Assembly: GCA_017893485.1 (NCBI GenBank)
Contig: JACEHZ010000210.1
Span: 1 to 64,000, forward strand
Length of the DNA: 64,000 nucleotides
Source: Hemerocallis citrina
Taxonomy: Eukaryota > Streptophyta > Magnoliopsida > Asparagales > Asphodelaceae
Direction: 5' to 3'
Shown here: in pieces, positions 43,317-55,335 of the stretch
Layout of the letters: every line of letters starts with the position of its first letter
How positions within the stretch are numbered: the stretch's first letter is position 1
Position numbers and translations under genes: made by a program
Notes under the pieces: model-generated
What the model was told of the DNA's origin: nothing
Databases searched by the model: none
Seen by the model: the letters and a program-made list of their open reading frames with translations, nothing else

Positions 43317-45586
43317 CTATGAGCCCACCTCTCCCTCGGGTCCGGTGATGGCCACGGGGTCGACCACCGGATCAGCACTCGCTCCTCCAGCTCCGCCTTC
43401 CCCTTCACCCGGCGCATCGCCCCTAGGGATCCTCAGCGGCCCCTCGATCTCCATGTAGTAGTTGAGGTGCGACAGTTCCAAGGTCGGATAGAAGTGATTC
43501 ACATGGCTCAACGCCTTGTCGTACACTTCATTCTGTGCTTCGATGACCATATCCTGGGCCTTCAAGGTCAGCACCCCTTTCTCCACTTCGAATGCCTGCT
43601 TCAGTGTCGCCTCCTTCTTCAGTGCATCATCGGCCATCGAGGCCAGGTTGGCCTTTAGGGCCTGCTCCCGCTTCATCGAAGCATGTAGGGCGCTCTTCAG
43701 GTCCATCATCTCGCGTTTATAGCGATTGGTCTGACTCCGCTCGTACTTCAGCTCTAGCTCATGAATTTGCATCACCTTATTGCCGGACATGCAGGCCTAC
43801 AGCCGAGGTCAAAGCACAGAGTAAAAATAAAGTTCTAAGAAACCAATACGAGAGGAATGAAACATAAGGCCTCAGAAATTACCTGCATGTTGGCCTGAGC
43901 CCACCTCATGTAGGCTGACTCGAAGGTATCAGCCCCCATACTCTGCCGATCCCGAGGCGTGGCCATCTTTTCCACGAACTCCATGGAGATGGGACCCTCA
44001 GTCAGAGTGTCCCCCTGGTGGACGGCCCAGTCCGGGGCCCAAGCCTGGAGCCCCTCTTCCCCGACCAGGGCCTGAGTATCGGCATGAATAGGCGGAAGGC
44101 CCCCCTGTACGACCTCCGAACCCTTCGAGGCCTTGGCGCTCGGCACGAGGGCGGTCTCTCTCGACTGACTCCCTTTCGGCCTCTTCGCCTTCGGCTCGAA
44201 CGGAGTCTCGGAAGCTGTTCTGGAAGGGGCCGCCGCCTGCTTCCCCTTCTCAGATTGCTCTGCCTTCTGCTTCTTCAGGGCCAGCGTCCTCGCCTTGATC
44301 GCTTTGGTGTCCATCTTTTCAAAAATTCTCATTAACAAACGATGAGCATGAAAGAGAAGTACAGAAAGAAAAATGGACGAAAAACATACGGGGCGTGGCG
44401 GGGCAGCTCGGACCATGTGACTCTCCGTCACTTTCGGCCAACTTATACTATGGCTCTTACGGAGGCGCTCCACGAAGGCCCACTCCTCGGCTGAAAGATC
44501 ACCCTTCTTCGGCCCCTTGAAGTTTGGCTTATAAAAGTTCCACCTCGTCGGTATATCCCACTGCTCCTTACTCCGGACGATGAAGTATTTCCTCTTCCAC
44601 TCCTTTATCGAGTCTAGATGTCCATGCACGACCTTACACCCGCTCCGAGGCGATACGTAGTAGATCCCCTCGAACTCTCCGGACGAGCTGACCCCCAGCA
44701 GGGCTCGAAAGATACTCAGTCTCAGCGGCACCTTCCTCTCCGCACACAACAGTATGAAGCTCACCATCTGCTTCCAAGAGTTCGGCCCGAACTGCATCGG
44801 ACACAGCAAAGACCAGTTTAGGACATCTCCGATGAAAGGATGGATGGGTTGCCTCAGCCCCGAGGAGAACGCATCGGCAGGGAAGATGCAGTACCACAGC
44901 GCCAGAGGATTGGTCGGCCGAAGACCAGTGCTTGGGACCATCAGCTCGTACTCCTTCCCGATGAAGTAACTCGCATGGATCACCGAGAGGTCCTTCTCCT
45001 TCAAAATTAAGGGAGTACTGTCCATTTTAATCCTCACCCGGATCGGCGACGAAGGCTGTAACCCATAGGGAACCTTATCCCCGATGTCATCTGGGTAATT
45101 TCTGATCGACCGAGGCTTTGGCAGGAAAAGGACCCCCAATTACCGAGGGGAAATTGTCCTATCAGGACTGCTTGGCATGGTCGACTTCACCCTCTTCTTC
45201 TGAACCTAAGGGGCCTTCTTGGACGACGGGGTCGCCAACAGCTCGAGGGCGGAGGCCCTCGGGTGGGAGTCCGTCCCCCCGACCTGACCACCCTCGGCCT
45301 CAACCTCTTCGGCAGGCGGTACTTCCTCGTCCTTCCCTTCCTCTTCTTCCTCCCATCCTTTGCCCTCCTCATCGTCCTCGTCATCGGTACCCTCCTCAAC
45401 CGAGCCACTGCTCTCCACCACAAATGGCTTGCGGGTCTGCAGTGGCTCCACGGCAATCACTTCGTCCTCCGTGTCCCATGAAGTTGAAGCTTCTGGAGGA
45501 TCCGAAGAGGTTGTAGAATCTGATAGGCCCGTATGGACAACGCGGTCGGAAGTAGAGGTAGAGGAGCCGGACTGAGCCCTAGACAT
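43317..45586 (-). CDS. Antisense intron-containing gene inside the Gypsy element (gypsy-type transposon protein family)
   Basis: The reading starts at an ATG at 45586 (MSRAQSGSSTSTSD), with an acidic region (EEGTDDEDDEEGKGWEEEEE). It then runs through a globular region 45139-44390 (GKEYELMVPSTGLRPTNPLA, SLLCPMQFGPNSWKQMVSFI, LLCAERKVPLRLSIFRALL) that resembles the putative gypsy-type transposon domain family (Pfam PF04195), and then a lysine-rich and coiled-coil region. A clear intron is visible at 43798-43882: donor CAG|GTAATT, acceptor CTGTAG|GCC, 85 bp, joining the frames in phase. A second possible intron is 44315-44389 (GTATGT...GAAAAG), 75 bp, also in phase. In-frame stops TAG (45206-45208) and TAA (45140-45142) mean either another intron or decay. 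Its function is unknown. Confidence 0.65.
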
Positions 45587-45728
45587 GACAAAGAAAACTA
45601 ACCTGAGTATGACTTGAATAGGAGGTTGCCGGAAAACTCGTTGACGGTGATGAAAAATCCTAGAGAGAGAAACTCTGGGTTATAGAGAGAGAAAGCAAAA
45701 GTGAGAAATGAGAAAGGGAGAAGGGGAC

Positions 45729-45742
45729 GAGTATATATAGAG
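45729..45742 (-). promoter_or_regulatory. TATA-like box of the antisense gene
   Basis: The minus strand reads CTATATATACTCG about 150 bp upstream of the ATG at 45586, followed by a pyrimidine-rich leader (CCCCTTCTCCCTTTCTC). This fits a promoter for the antisense gene, just inside the edge of the 88-bp array. Confidence 0.55.
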
Positions 45743-45869
45743 GATTAAAACTCCTCGATTTTCGTAAAAGTCAGGTACAGTAACTGCCTCGATTCATGCA
45801 AAAACAGTTACTGTGACTCCTCGATTCTCGCAAAAAACAGTTCCTATAACGGCTATTGGTATTTTCAAG

Positions 45870-47756
45870 CCTCGCTCGTCCTGCCGACCCCCTCAAGCCT
45901 CGACGGTCGACCGATATCTCGAGCCTGGGGGTAGCTTCAATAGACCAAGTCGCTTGGTCTCACTCGTCCTACCGACCCCCTCAAGCCTCGATGGTCGACC
46001 TATATCTCGAGCGTGGGGGAGCTTCAACAGGCCAAGTCACTTGGCCTCGCTCGTCCTGCCGACCCCCTCAAGCCTTGACGGTCGATCTACATCTCGAGCA
46101 TGGGGGTAGCTTCATCAGGCCAAGTCACTTGGCCCTGCTCGTCCTGTCGACCCCCTCCAGCCTCGACGGTCGACCTATATCTCGAGCATGGGGGTAGCTT
46201 CAACAGGCCAAGTCACTTGGTCTCGCTCGTCCTGCCGACCCCCTCAAGCCTTGACGGTCGACTCATATCTCGAGCATGGGGGTAGCTTCAACAGGCCAAG
46301 TCACTTGGCCCCGCTCGTCCTGCCGACCCCCTCAAGCCTCAATGTTTGACCTATATCTCAAGCATGGGGGTAGCTTCAACAGGCCAAGTCACTTGGCCTC
46401 GCTCGTCCTGTCGACCCCCTCAAGCCTCGACGGTCGACCTATATCTCGAGCATTGGGGTAGCTTCAACAGGCCGAGTCACTTGGCCTCGCTCGTCCTTCC
46501 GACCCCCTCAAGCCTCGACGGTCGACCTATATCTCGAGCATGGGGGGAGCTTCAATAGGACAAGTCACTTAGCCTCGCTCGTCCTGCCGACCCCCTCAAG
46601 CCTCGATGGTCGACCTACATCTCGAGCATGGGGGTAGCTTCAACAGGCCAAGTCACTTGGCCCCCTTCGTCCTGCCGACCCCCTCAAGCCTCGACGGTCG
46701 TCCTATATCTCGAGCATGGGGGTAGCTTCATCAGGTCAAGTCACTTGGCCTCGCTCGTCCTGCCGACCCCCTCAAGCCTCGACGGTCGACCTATATCTCG
46801 AGCATGGGGGTAGCTTCAACAGGCCTAGTCACTTGGCCTCGCTCGTCCTACCGATCCCCCAAGCCTTGATGGTCGACCTACATCTCGAGTGTGGGGGTAG
46901 CTTCAACAGGCCAAGTCACTTGGCCTCGCTTGTCCTACCGACCCCTCCAAGCCTCGACGGTCGACCTACATCTCGAGTGTGGGGATAGTTTCAACAGGCC
47001 AAGTCACTTTGCCTCGCTCGTTCTGTCGACCCCCTTAAGCCTCGATGGTCGACCTATATCTCGAGCATGGGGGTAGCTTCAACAGGTCAAGTCACTTGGC
47101 CTCGCTCGTCCTGCCGACCCCCTCAAACCTCGACGGTCGACCTATATCTCGAGCATGGGGGTAGCTTCAATATGCCAAGTCACTTGACCTCGCTCGTCCC
47201 GTCGACCACCTCAATCCTCGACGATCGACCCATATCTCGAGCATGGGGGTAGCTTTAACAGGCCAAGTCACTTGGCCCCGCTCGTCCTACCGACCCCCTC
47301 AAGCCTCGACGGTCGACCTATATCTCGAGCATGGGAGTAGCTTCAACAGGCAAAGTCACTTGGCCTTGCTCGTCCTACCAACCCCTTCAAGCCTCGACGG
47401 TCGATCTACATCTCGAGTGTGGGGGTAGCTTCAACAGGCCAAGTCACTTGACCTCACTCATCCTGCCGACCCCTCAAGCCTCAACAGTCGACCCATATCT
47501 TGAGCATGGGGGTAGCTTCAACAGGAAAAGTCACTTGGCCTCGCTCGTTCTGCCGACCCCTTCAAGCCTCGACGGTCGACCTACTTCTCGAGCATCGGGG
47601 TAGCTTCAACAGGCCAAGTCACTTGGCCTCGCTCGTCCTGTCGACCCTCTCAAGCCACGACGGTCGACCTATATCTCGAGCATAGGGGTAGCTTCAACAG
47701 GCCAAGTCACTTGGCCTCGCTCGTCCTGCCGACCCCTTCAAGCCTCGACGCTCCGA
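45870..47756 (+). repeat. 88-bp tandem array (about 21-22 units)
   Basis: Units of 88 bp carry CCGACCCCCTCAAGCCTCGA, CGGTCGACCTATATCTCGAG, CATGGGGGTAGCTTCAACAG and GCCAAGTCACTTGGCCTCGC. They diverge by a few bases each. It lies between the antisense gene promoter and the 3' LTR. Short frames repeated every 88 bp (about 61 codons) are artefacts. Confidence 0.96.
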
Positions 47757-47986
47757 GCCAACTCCACCCGTCATTATATACAAAAGGGAATCACCATGAC
47801 CTGCTCGACAGTCGACCCCCATGCTCGTCCTCCGAAGCCCTCGTGCTCGGCCATGGGGGCCCCAACTAGCCCGGCGTCGACCCCAACTGACCCAAGCTAC
47901 GGGAACTCTCTTCCCACTCTCCTTCAAGAAACCTGACTACTCCTCTACGACCCGCCAGGAACATTCCTGCAGGAGTGGGGGGCTTG

Positions 47987-48506
47987 TGATATAGGATAAA
48001 TAAAGCAGCATCAACTAGAGTCCTCTGATCTCCTCTGGATCCTCCCCTCTATGATCATCAGGCCAGCTACAGTCCAATGGGCCTCAGCCAGCTCAGGCCC
48101 ATGGGCAAACGGGTCCAACCCGGCCCGTTAGGGCTCCAGACCCGTTTACCCCTGCTTATAAATACCTAACCCCCTCCTAACTGTAGAAGGTAATCAATCT
48201 CTCCTCACCTGAACCCTAGCTGCCCAGTCTCTTCTCCAGTGACTGACTAGATCGTCAGAGGGCCTGTCGCCGAGACTTCTCCCAGTGTTTCCAGACCATC
48301 TATAGGTACAGAAGACCCAGCTCAGCCGAGATTTTGGATTCGAGCTGAGCACCCGTCCTCACTTCTGAGCCTCTTTGCTCTCCTACTTCCGAGCCGCTCC
48401 CACTACCCGGGGCGAAATCGACGACAGTACTGCATAAGGACTTCCACTATATAAATTACAAGAACTCACACTCATTGCCCCCACACCCCAAATACAAACC
48501 GCATCA
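47987..48506 (+). repeat. 3' LTR of the Gypsy element
   Basis: It is preceded by the purine-rich GCAGGAGTGGGGGGCTTG (47969-47986). It starts TGATATAGGATAAA and ends AACCGCATCA. It lacks the 54-bp duplication of the 5' LTR. Confidence 0.93.
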
Positions 48507-48511
48507 CCCCA

Positions 48512-49020
48512 CTCTCCCTTAACCACCCCATGTATTCACCCCATTATTATATTATTTTATTAATAAACCCCCCCTGTTTTTAGTCTCTCTCTCACCTCTG
48601 TTTCCCATAACCCAACAGAACACCCCCCGAATCCTTGTCTTCCTCATCACCTCGCCTCTCCCTCATCGCCAGTCTCCCCATTGCCGCTCACCTCTAACGC
48701 TCAAGCGCCAGCCACCGCCTTCATCCTCCTCCCCTCCTCTGTCCCGAGCTTCCCTCATCTAGTCCAGCACCTGCCACCATTGCCACAGTCCCACCACCAG
48801 TCGAACGGCCTACTCCTGCTCTTCACCAGCATATCGAGCCTCCCTCGACTCCACCGTGGCCTCGACTTCACTTCATCATTTCCAGTCACCACCCAGTCTT
48901 GAAGCCACTTCGCTGTCTCCCCTGCCATCACACCGACTGCTCGCCATTGCCGACTTCCACCATCCACCTCGTCCTTCGCACAATAATCTTATTCACCCCC
49001 CTAGGGTGATTTACAAATCC
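48512..49020 (+). other. Continuation of the interrupted LTR-like element, C-rich
   Basis: This is the right side of the target site of the 15-kb Gypsy element. A C/T-rich region (48590-48960) with short proline/serine-rich frames carries no recognisable domain and looks like leader or LTR sequence. Confidence 0.4.
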
Positions 49021-52000
49021 TACTTCAACTCGGGCCAACTTTCGATCGAATGGATCGGGGAATCAACGGTCGTGGGGACACACCACCCAACTCCAATATG
49101 CGGATTGATCATCACCCTCCTCGGACATATCTTGGAAAGTGTCAAGGGTGTCGTGCTCAAGGACACACTGTTCAGCGGTGCCCTCTATTTCGCTTGACAC
49201 CAACAAAGCTGCAGTCCAATCCACTATCGCGAGCATCTCGTCCATGGCAACCTCGACCTACGACTCCATGGCAACCACGTGCTAATGTTGCAATAACAAA
49301 CAACTCCGAAGGCTCTAATTGGCTCTTTGATAGTGTCGCATCGCACCATGTTACCACCAACATGATACATTCATGCTCATTATTCAAGGGAAGAAAACAT
49401 TGTGATTGGCGATGACACGGGTCTCCCTATTTCGTATACTGGTTCTACATCTCTACACACTCCCTCACATACCTTTTCACTTAATAACGTGCTTTGTGTT
49501 CCTACCAAGCATAAAACCCTTATTTATGTTTCTCAAATTTGTAAATCTAACAATACATCCATCGAATTCTTACTCTCTTCTTTTCTTGTGAAGGATCTTC
49601 GCATGAGGGCAACACATTTACAAGGTCAAACTAAGGATGGTGTGTATGAATGGTCAGTCCATTCTATCAAATTTTATGTATTGGTTGCTTTTTCCACTGT
49701 CAAGACCACTTCGTCCGAGTAGCATCATCGCTTAGGTCATCCATCGTTGTCAATTCTTATGTATGTTGTCTATGCTTTTAAATTAGAAGTCACAAGTCCA
49801 TCATCTCTAAATTTTAACTATAATGCGTGTCAATTCAATAAAAGTCACAAATTAACTTTTTCCATTTCCACTCTTGTTTCAACTTCTCCATTTAAAATAA
49901 TATTTTCTGATGTGTGGACCTCTCCCTTGAAATCCATTGTTGATTTCAAATATTATGTATTTTAGTTGATCATTTTACAAAATACATATGACTTTATACA
50001 CTTAAAACAAAATCTGATGTCTATAACGTTTTTGTTCGCATTAAATCACTGGTGGAAAACTACTCCAGTCGAAAAATCACCACATTTTATTATGACGATC
50101 GAGGGGAATATCAAGCACTTTCATCATAACTAAGTTTTAGTGGGATATCTCACTTAACCTCCCCTTCACACACTCCTGACCATAATGGGTATTATGAACG
50201 TCGTCATCGTCATATTGTGGAAACAGGCTTATCACTCCTCTCACATGCTTCCTTGCCTTTGTCATACTAGTCATATGCATTCTCCACTGCCGTTTATATC
50301 ATTAATCGTCTACCCACTCCCACACTCCAACTTCTATCAACGTATGCAAAGCTTTTTGGCACACCTCCAAGCTACTCCAAACTTCGGAGTTTTGGTTGTC
50401 CATGCTATCCTTGGTTGCGTCCATATTCGTCTCACAAGCTATCTCTTCGTTCCACCCCTTGTGTCTTTCTTGGTTATTCCTCCACCTAGAGTGCCTATCT
50501 TTGTCTTGATCCCGTAACCTCATGTCTCTACACATCTCGTCATGGTTAAATTCGTCGGGTTGATTATGCCCTTCAAAACCATTCCACCCAATCTTCCTCG
50601 TCCTTCCTCTTCCATGTCCTACGTCTAGTTCCCTTCGAAGTCATCGTCTCCGGCCAACATCACATCATTTGTCACTCTTGAACCTATCCCTCAAGAGGAT
50701 TCCACTCATGACTCCACAACCATACCCACCGCAATCATTCTACCATCCAAAAACACCTCTCTCCCACAAAACCCGAAAACTCAGTGCTGCTACTCCACCT
50801 TCACCACACCGTGGCACCTAACAGCCACCCCAAAAACCACTTTCTGAATCCAACTCACCCATAACCTAATCACCACCACCCCAGAACCGACACCTATTCC
50901 TCATCCATATCAAGGTATAGTGACTCGATCCAAAAATAATATCCACAAACCAATCCAAAAACTCAATCTCACAGCCTAACTTTCCACCAACCCTGTCCTT
51001 GAACCTTCTATAGTGACCCAGGCCATCAACGATCCCAAATGGCATCAAGCCATGTCTGGGAAGTATGATGTTCTTGTTAGGAATGGGACACGGGACCTTG
51101 TTCCATCTCATTCGTCCCAAAATGCCATCGGTTGCAAGTAGACTTTTTGAACTAAATGTTTATCTGATGGTTCTATTAACAGGTACAAAGCCTGTTTAGT
51201 TGCTAATGGGTTCCACCAACGTCCGGGTATTGACTATCATGAAAACTTCAGTCCTGTTGTCAAACCAACAATAGTATGATTTGTTCTCTCTCTTGTCGTC
51301 ACTCGTGGTTGGTCACTGTGACAACTTGATGTCAATAATGCCTTTTTCCAAGGCTCTCTATCTGAGGACATTTTTATGGCGCAAACACAAGGATTCATTG
51401 ATAAAGACCATCCTCATCATGTCTGTAAATTGCACAAAGCAATATACTGTCACTAACAAGCCCCTCATGCATGGTACCGTGAGCTATGTCAGTTTCTTAT
51501 CACCTACGACTTCACAAAGTCTCGTGCCGACACATCACTATTTGTCTACAATGCTTCTGCATCATGATATATCTCTTAGTCTACGTTGATGATATCATTA
51601 TCAATGGAAACAATGATGCTGTAGTAGACAAGTTCATTTATCTTCTCTCCAACATATTCTTCCTCAAGGATCCTGACCCACTTTCATATTTCTTTGGAGT
51701 TGAAGTCATTCCACATCCGCGCGACATCTTTATTTCTTAACGACGATGTATACATGATCTCCTTACTCTCACTCACATGTCCAATGCCAAGCCCGTGTCC
51801 ACCCCACTTGCCACTACTCCAACTCTTACTTTTCAATCTGGCTCATCCCTATCTGATCTAACTGAATACCATGCTATTGTTGGCAGTCTTCAATACTTAT
51901 CACTTACACGTCCGAACATTGCTTACACAGTAACAAGTTATGAAAATTCATGCATTGCCCCATGACTGATCATTGGAATGCAGCAAAATGTCTACTACGG

Positions 52001-52541
52001 TATCTTTGTGGTACTATTACTCATGGTGTTGTTCTGTACAGTATGTCGACTGGGCTGACAACAAGGATGATTTTACCTCCACAAGTGCTTATCTTATCTA
52101 CATTGGTCGCAATCCAATCTCATGGAGTTCAAAGAAACAAAGAATGGTGGCCCGCTCTTCTACCGAGGCTAAGTACCGAGATGTTGCTCCACAGCTACTG
52201 AAATTCACTGGATTTGTTCTCTACTCACCGAGCTTCATGTTCCCCTACCTGAACAACTGGTTATCTACTGTGACAATGTTGGTGCAACAAATCTATGCTC
52301 AAATTCCGTTTTTCATTCTCGCATGAAACATGTTGCTCTTGAGTATTACTTCATTCGAGAACAAGTTCAAGGGGGTTCTCTTCGATTTGCCCAGGTTTCC
52401 TCTGCTGATCAACTGGCTGATGCGCTCACCAAACATTTTTCTCGCTCTCGCTTTCAACAATTGGCGAACAAGACTGGAATCATCTCACGAAGCTCCATCT
52501 TGCAGAGGCTTGATAAAGATATGTGTACAACAACCTCTTGA
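49021..52541 (+). pseudogene. Degenerate Copia polyprotein, plus strand
   Basis: In order: zinc knuckle KCQGCRAQGHTVQRC (about 49136), protease NWLFDSVASHHVTT (about 49320; the usual D-S-G is D-S-V), GAG-pre-integrase (HHRLGHPSLSIL), integrase (SDVWTSPLKSI and later remnants), reverse transcriptase (WHQAMSAEYD in a shifted frame, CKWVFRTKC, QLDVNNAFF, catalytic YVDDIIIN at about 51582) and RNase H ([49 protein letters not shown]). Many frameshifts and stops are present. The sequence blocks resemble the Ale/RE1-type Copia lineage. No LTRs were recognised, and most of gag is missing. Confidence 0.88.
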
Positions 52542-52710
52542 CCTTTCTTATTCTAAACTATCTCTTGATCTTTTCTATTCTAAACTCTTGATCTCTCATT
52601 GATTATCCCTTGATTACCTCTTGACCTTTTTATTCCAAACTCTTGATCTCTCATTGATTCTATACTCTTGACCTTTCATATTCTAAACTCTTGAACTTGT
52701 AATGTATATA
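52535..52710 (+). repeat. CTCTTGACCTTT minisatellite
   Basis: Six or so imperfect units of CTCTTGATCTYTCATTGATT and CTCTTGACCTTTCATATTCT follow the Copia RNase H end. Confidence 0.8.
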
Positions 52711-53188
52711 TATTAAACTTGATTCAATATAATGACATGCCATAATAAGCATAAAACACTAAGCTTCTAAACTATTGTAACAAAAACATAGCAAGTTGTT
52801 GGGTTCTTTTTTGCTTACTCTTAACAAAAATTCTGCTCGTTGGCGGGAAATTGGAGGGAAGCAGCTTCGAGCTCTTTCCATTTGATGATGATGATGGCAA
52901 TGAGATGAAGGGCTTTGAGATTGGTGCGATAGTGGAGATCATCTCTCTCTTAAAAGTACCAAATCTTTCCCTCAAAAATATAAAATGAGAAGAAGAGAAG
53001 AAGAAGAAGAGGATTAAGAGACGGGTCAGGTTGGATGTGTAGTGGATATTGTAACCCGATTTGATTAGAGTTTGGGGGTGGGCTGAGCTGGGCTAGCATC
53101 AGGTAGCCAATGGCCCAGTAGAAGGTAATTTTGCAAGTTGACCATAAAAAAACTCAAGATTTGTATAGAAAAAATCAAAGTATGCATA
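52711..53188. other. Intergenic, no supported gene
   Basis: A short plus-strand frame around 52835-52986 (GSSFELFPFDDDDGNEMKGF, then IGAIVEIISLLKVP) looks protein-like but has no start context or domain I recognise. It may be a gene remnant. Confidence 0.35.
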
Positions 53189-53198
53189 ACCAAATAAG

Positions 53199-54515
53199 GA
53201 TTTTTTTCTAAATTTTTTTCCTCGAAATAGGTCTCTTTTTGAAACTAATTCCCAAAATAAGCCAATCTCAAAACTAATTCCGAATATATGCCTGTCCTCA
53301 TAGGCCGCAGTACCAAACTGCGGCCTATCCGATTGTGAGGCAGCAGTTCCCAACTGCGGCATCTTCAAAAATATTTTTTTTTCGAGGCCGCAGTTCCCAA
53401 CTACAGTCTTAGTTCATTTCATATTTGGGCCAAAGAGACCTGCAATCTTAGACAAATATTTCTAAGTAAAAAATGGCGAAATATAGGCTCAGTTAACCAA
53501 AATATTAAATGAACTAAGGTCGCAATTGGGAATAACGACTTCGAAAAAACACTTTTTTGAAGAGGACGCAGTTCCCAACCGCGACGTCACAATTGAACAT
53601 ATTTTTTCGAGGTCGTTGTTCCCAATTGCGGCCTCACAATTGAACAGGTCGCAGTTCGGTACAGCGGCCTATGAGGACAGATCTATCTTCGGAATTAGTT
53701 TTGAAACTGACCTATTTTGAGAATTAGTTTCAAAAAGACCTATTTAGGGAAAAATCGACTCTTTTGGAAACTAATTTCCAAAATAGGTTTGTTTCGAAAC
53801 TAATTCTGAAGATAGGTCTGTCCTAATAAGCCACAATACCGAACTATGACCTCTTCGAATTCAAGGCCGCAATTGAAAACTGTGGCCTATGTACTGCTAT
53901 ATAATGCTAAACTCCGATACTTGGGAAAAAATTCCTAAGTGTAAAATGTAAAATATATAAGGCTGCAATTGGGTACTGCAGCCTCGATATAACATAGGCC
54001 GCAGTCCACAACCGCGACCTCAGTTATATGCTAAAAAATGGGTTATACATAGCATATAATTGAGGTCGCAGTTATGAACTGCGGCCAATGTTGTATTGAG
54101 ATCGCAGTACCCAACTGCGGCCTCGTATTTTTTACCTTTAACACTTAGGAAACTTGTTCCCAAGTCTCAGTGCATATTAGCTATGATATGTGATTAGGCC
54201 GCAGTTGTGAACTGCGACCTCAAAATTGAAGAGGCTGCAGTTTGGTATAGCGGCCTATGGTATATCGAGGCCCCAGTACCCAATCGCGACCTCGTATTTT
54301 TCACATTTTACACTTAGATTTTTTTTCCAAGTGTTGGAGTTTAGCATTATATGATATGTACAGAGGTCGCAGTTCACAACTGCGGCCTAGTTATCGAAAA
54401 AGCCGCAATTCAGTATTGTGGCCTATGAGGACAGACTTATTTCGGAAATTAGTTTTGAAACATATCTATTTTGAAAATTAGTTTTAAAAAAGACCTATTT
54501 CGGAAGAAAAAAATC
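53199..54515. mobile_element. Mutator-type foldback element with CGCAGTT palindrome array, 1.3 kb
   Basis: The ends GATTTTTTTCT and GAAAAAAATC are followed inward by inverted CCGAAATAGGTC and TTTGAAACTAATTYC blocks. A duplication of 9-10 bp, ACCAARTAAG, flanks it (53189-53198 and 54516-54525). The interior holds more than ten palindromes of type GGCCGCAGTNCNNAACTGCGGCC, for example near 53303, 53340, 53985, 54062, 54097, 54200 and 54365, as nested inverted and direct copies. There is no coding capacity. Confidence 0.87.
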
Positions 54516-54710
54516 ACCAAGTAAGTGCATCTTTTTTTAAACGATGAATAGTAATATGTTATTTTAACTAATGAAATGCAGTAAGATCCCCTGAACTTTT
54601 TCAAATGTACCACATCTCTCTCATCTGGTTCTTCACCGAAACAAAACTTCCAAAATGTGCCATACTCATCTCCTCTGTTACTTACTCTCATCTTATAACA
54701 TTGGCACTAT

Positions 54711-54985
54711 CTATACTAGTAATTTACACAAGCGATGCACGTCTTAATAAATATATATATTTTAAAATAAAAATTTTGTCAAGTCTGGTCTCGTATCTGA
54801 GACCTTTTTATATTAGTCATGCACAGACAATGCACGTCTTAATAAAAAAAATTAAATAAAAACTCTAATTTAGTGATAACTCAAACCTGAAACTTCTCTC
54901 ATATTAGCTATGTACGAGCATCACACGCATTGATAGATTAACAAATGACACTAAGGTCTTTTCCAATTATAATATTATAAATCTG
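54711..54985 (+). mobile_element. Helitron-like copy 4 (without the plastid insert)
   Basis: TCTATACTAGTAATTTACAC, then AAGCGATGCACGTCTTAATA, AAATAAAAATTTTG, TGAGACC, a second GCACGTCTTAATAA and AATTAAATAAAAACTC, to ACAAATGACACTAAGGTCTT. This is the best 5' end of the family. It lacks the psaB fragment present in the copy at 26841. Confidence 0.6.
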
Positions 54986-55332
54986 ATTTACCACAACGGT
55001 GGTGGTCGCAAGAAAAGTAAATCTATGATTATCTTTAGTTAAAAGTAGACATAACCATATTTACGTTGAACCAAGGACATCTCAGTTATATACCCTCCAT
55101 AATATACAACTAGTTTGTCAACATGTTAACCTGCCGGTCTTTGTCCTACCTTAGGATACTACAAAAAGGGTATTGATAACTACGTATGATACATCATACA
55201 TCTCGAAGATTTTACCGTCTAATTGGAAAAATAAACTTTACCAAAGAAACAAAAAATTTATTTTATAAAATTTTTATCTTCCTTCTATTCTAAATAGTGA
55301 AAGGCAGGTAGTTTGTTGAATTCAGCCAATAG
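54986..55332. other. AT-rich intergenic, nothing recognised
   Basis: No coding signal or repeat structure was found. Confidence 0.5.
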
Positions 55333-55335
55333 TAA

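Larger units (their letters stand above)
33362..48506 (+). mobile_element. 15.1-kb Tat-like Gypsy retrotransposon with antisense gene
   Basis: LTRs at 33362-33935 and 47987-48506 (TGATATRGGATAAATAAAG...GCATCA) are flanked by CCCCA (33357-33361 and 48507-48511). The order is LTR, primer site, gag, protease, partial RNase H, integrase, 87-bp array, antisense gene region, 88-bp array, purine-rich tract, LTR. Reverse transcriptase is missing. A 2951-bp solo LTR is nested in gag; without it the element is about 12.2 kb. Extra coding sequence in reverse orientation between integrase and 3' LTR is known for Tat-lineage Gypsy elements and is the reason for that assignment. Confidence 0.93.

Noticed and set aside
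43174..45575. Plus-strand frames between the two arrays of the Gypsy element
   Set aside because: They are shadows of the minus-strand antisense gene, which has introns, promoter-like sequence and a family-like domain.
45813..47685. Series of 61-codon frames repeated every 88 bp
   Set aside because: They are artefacts of the 88-bp tandem array, ending at a stop in each frame.
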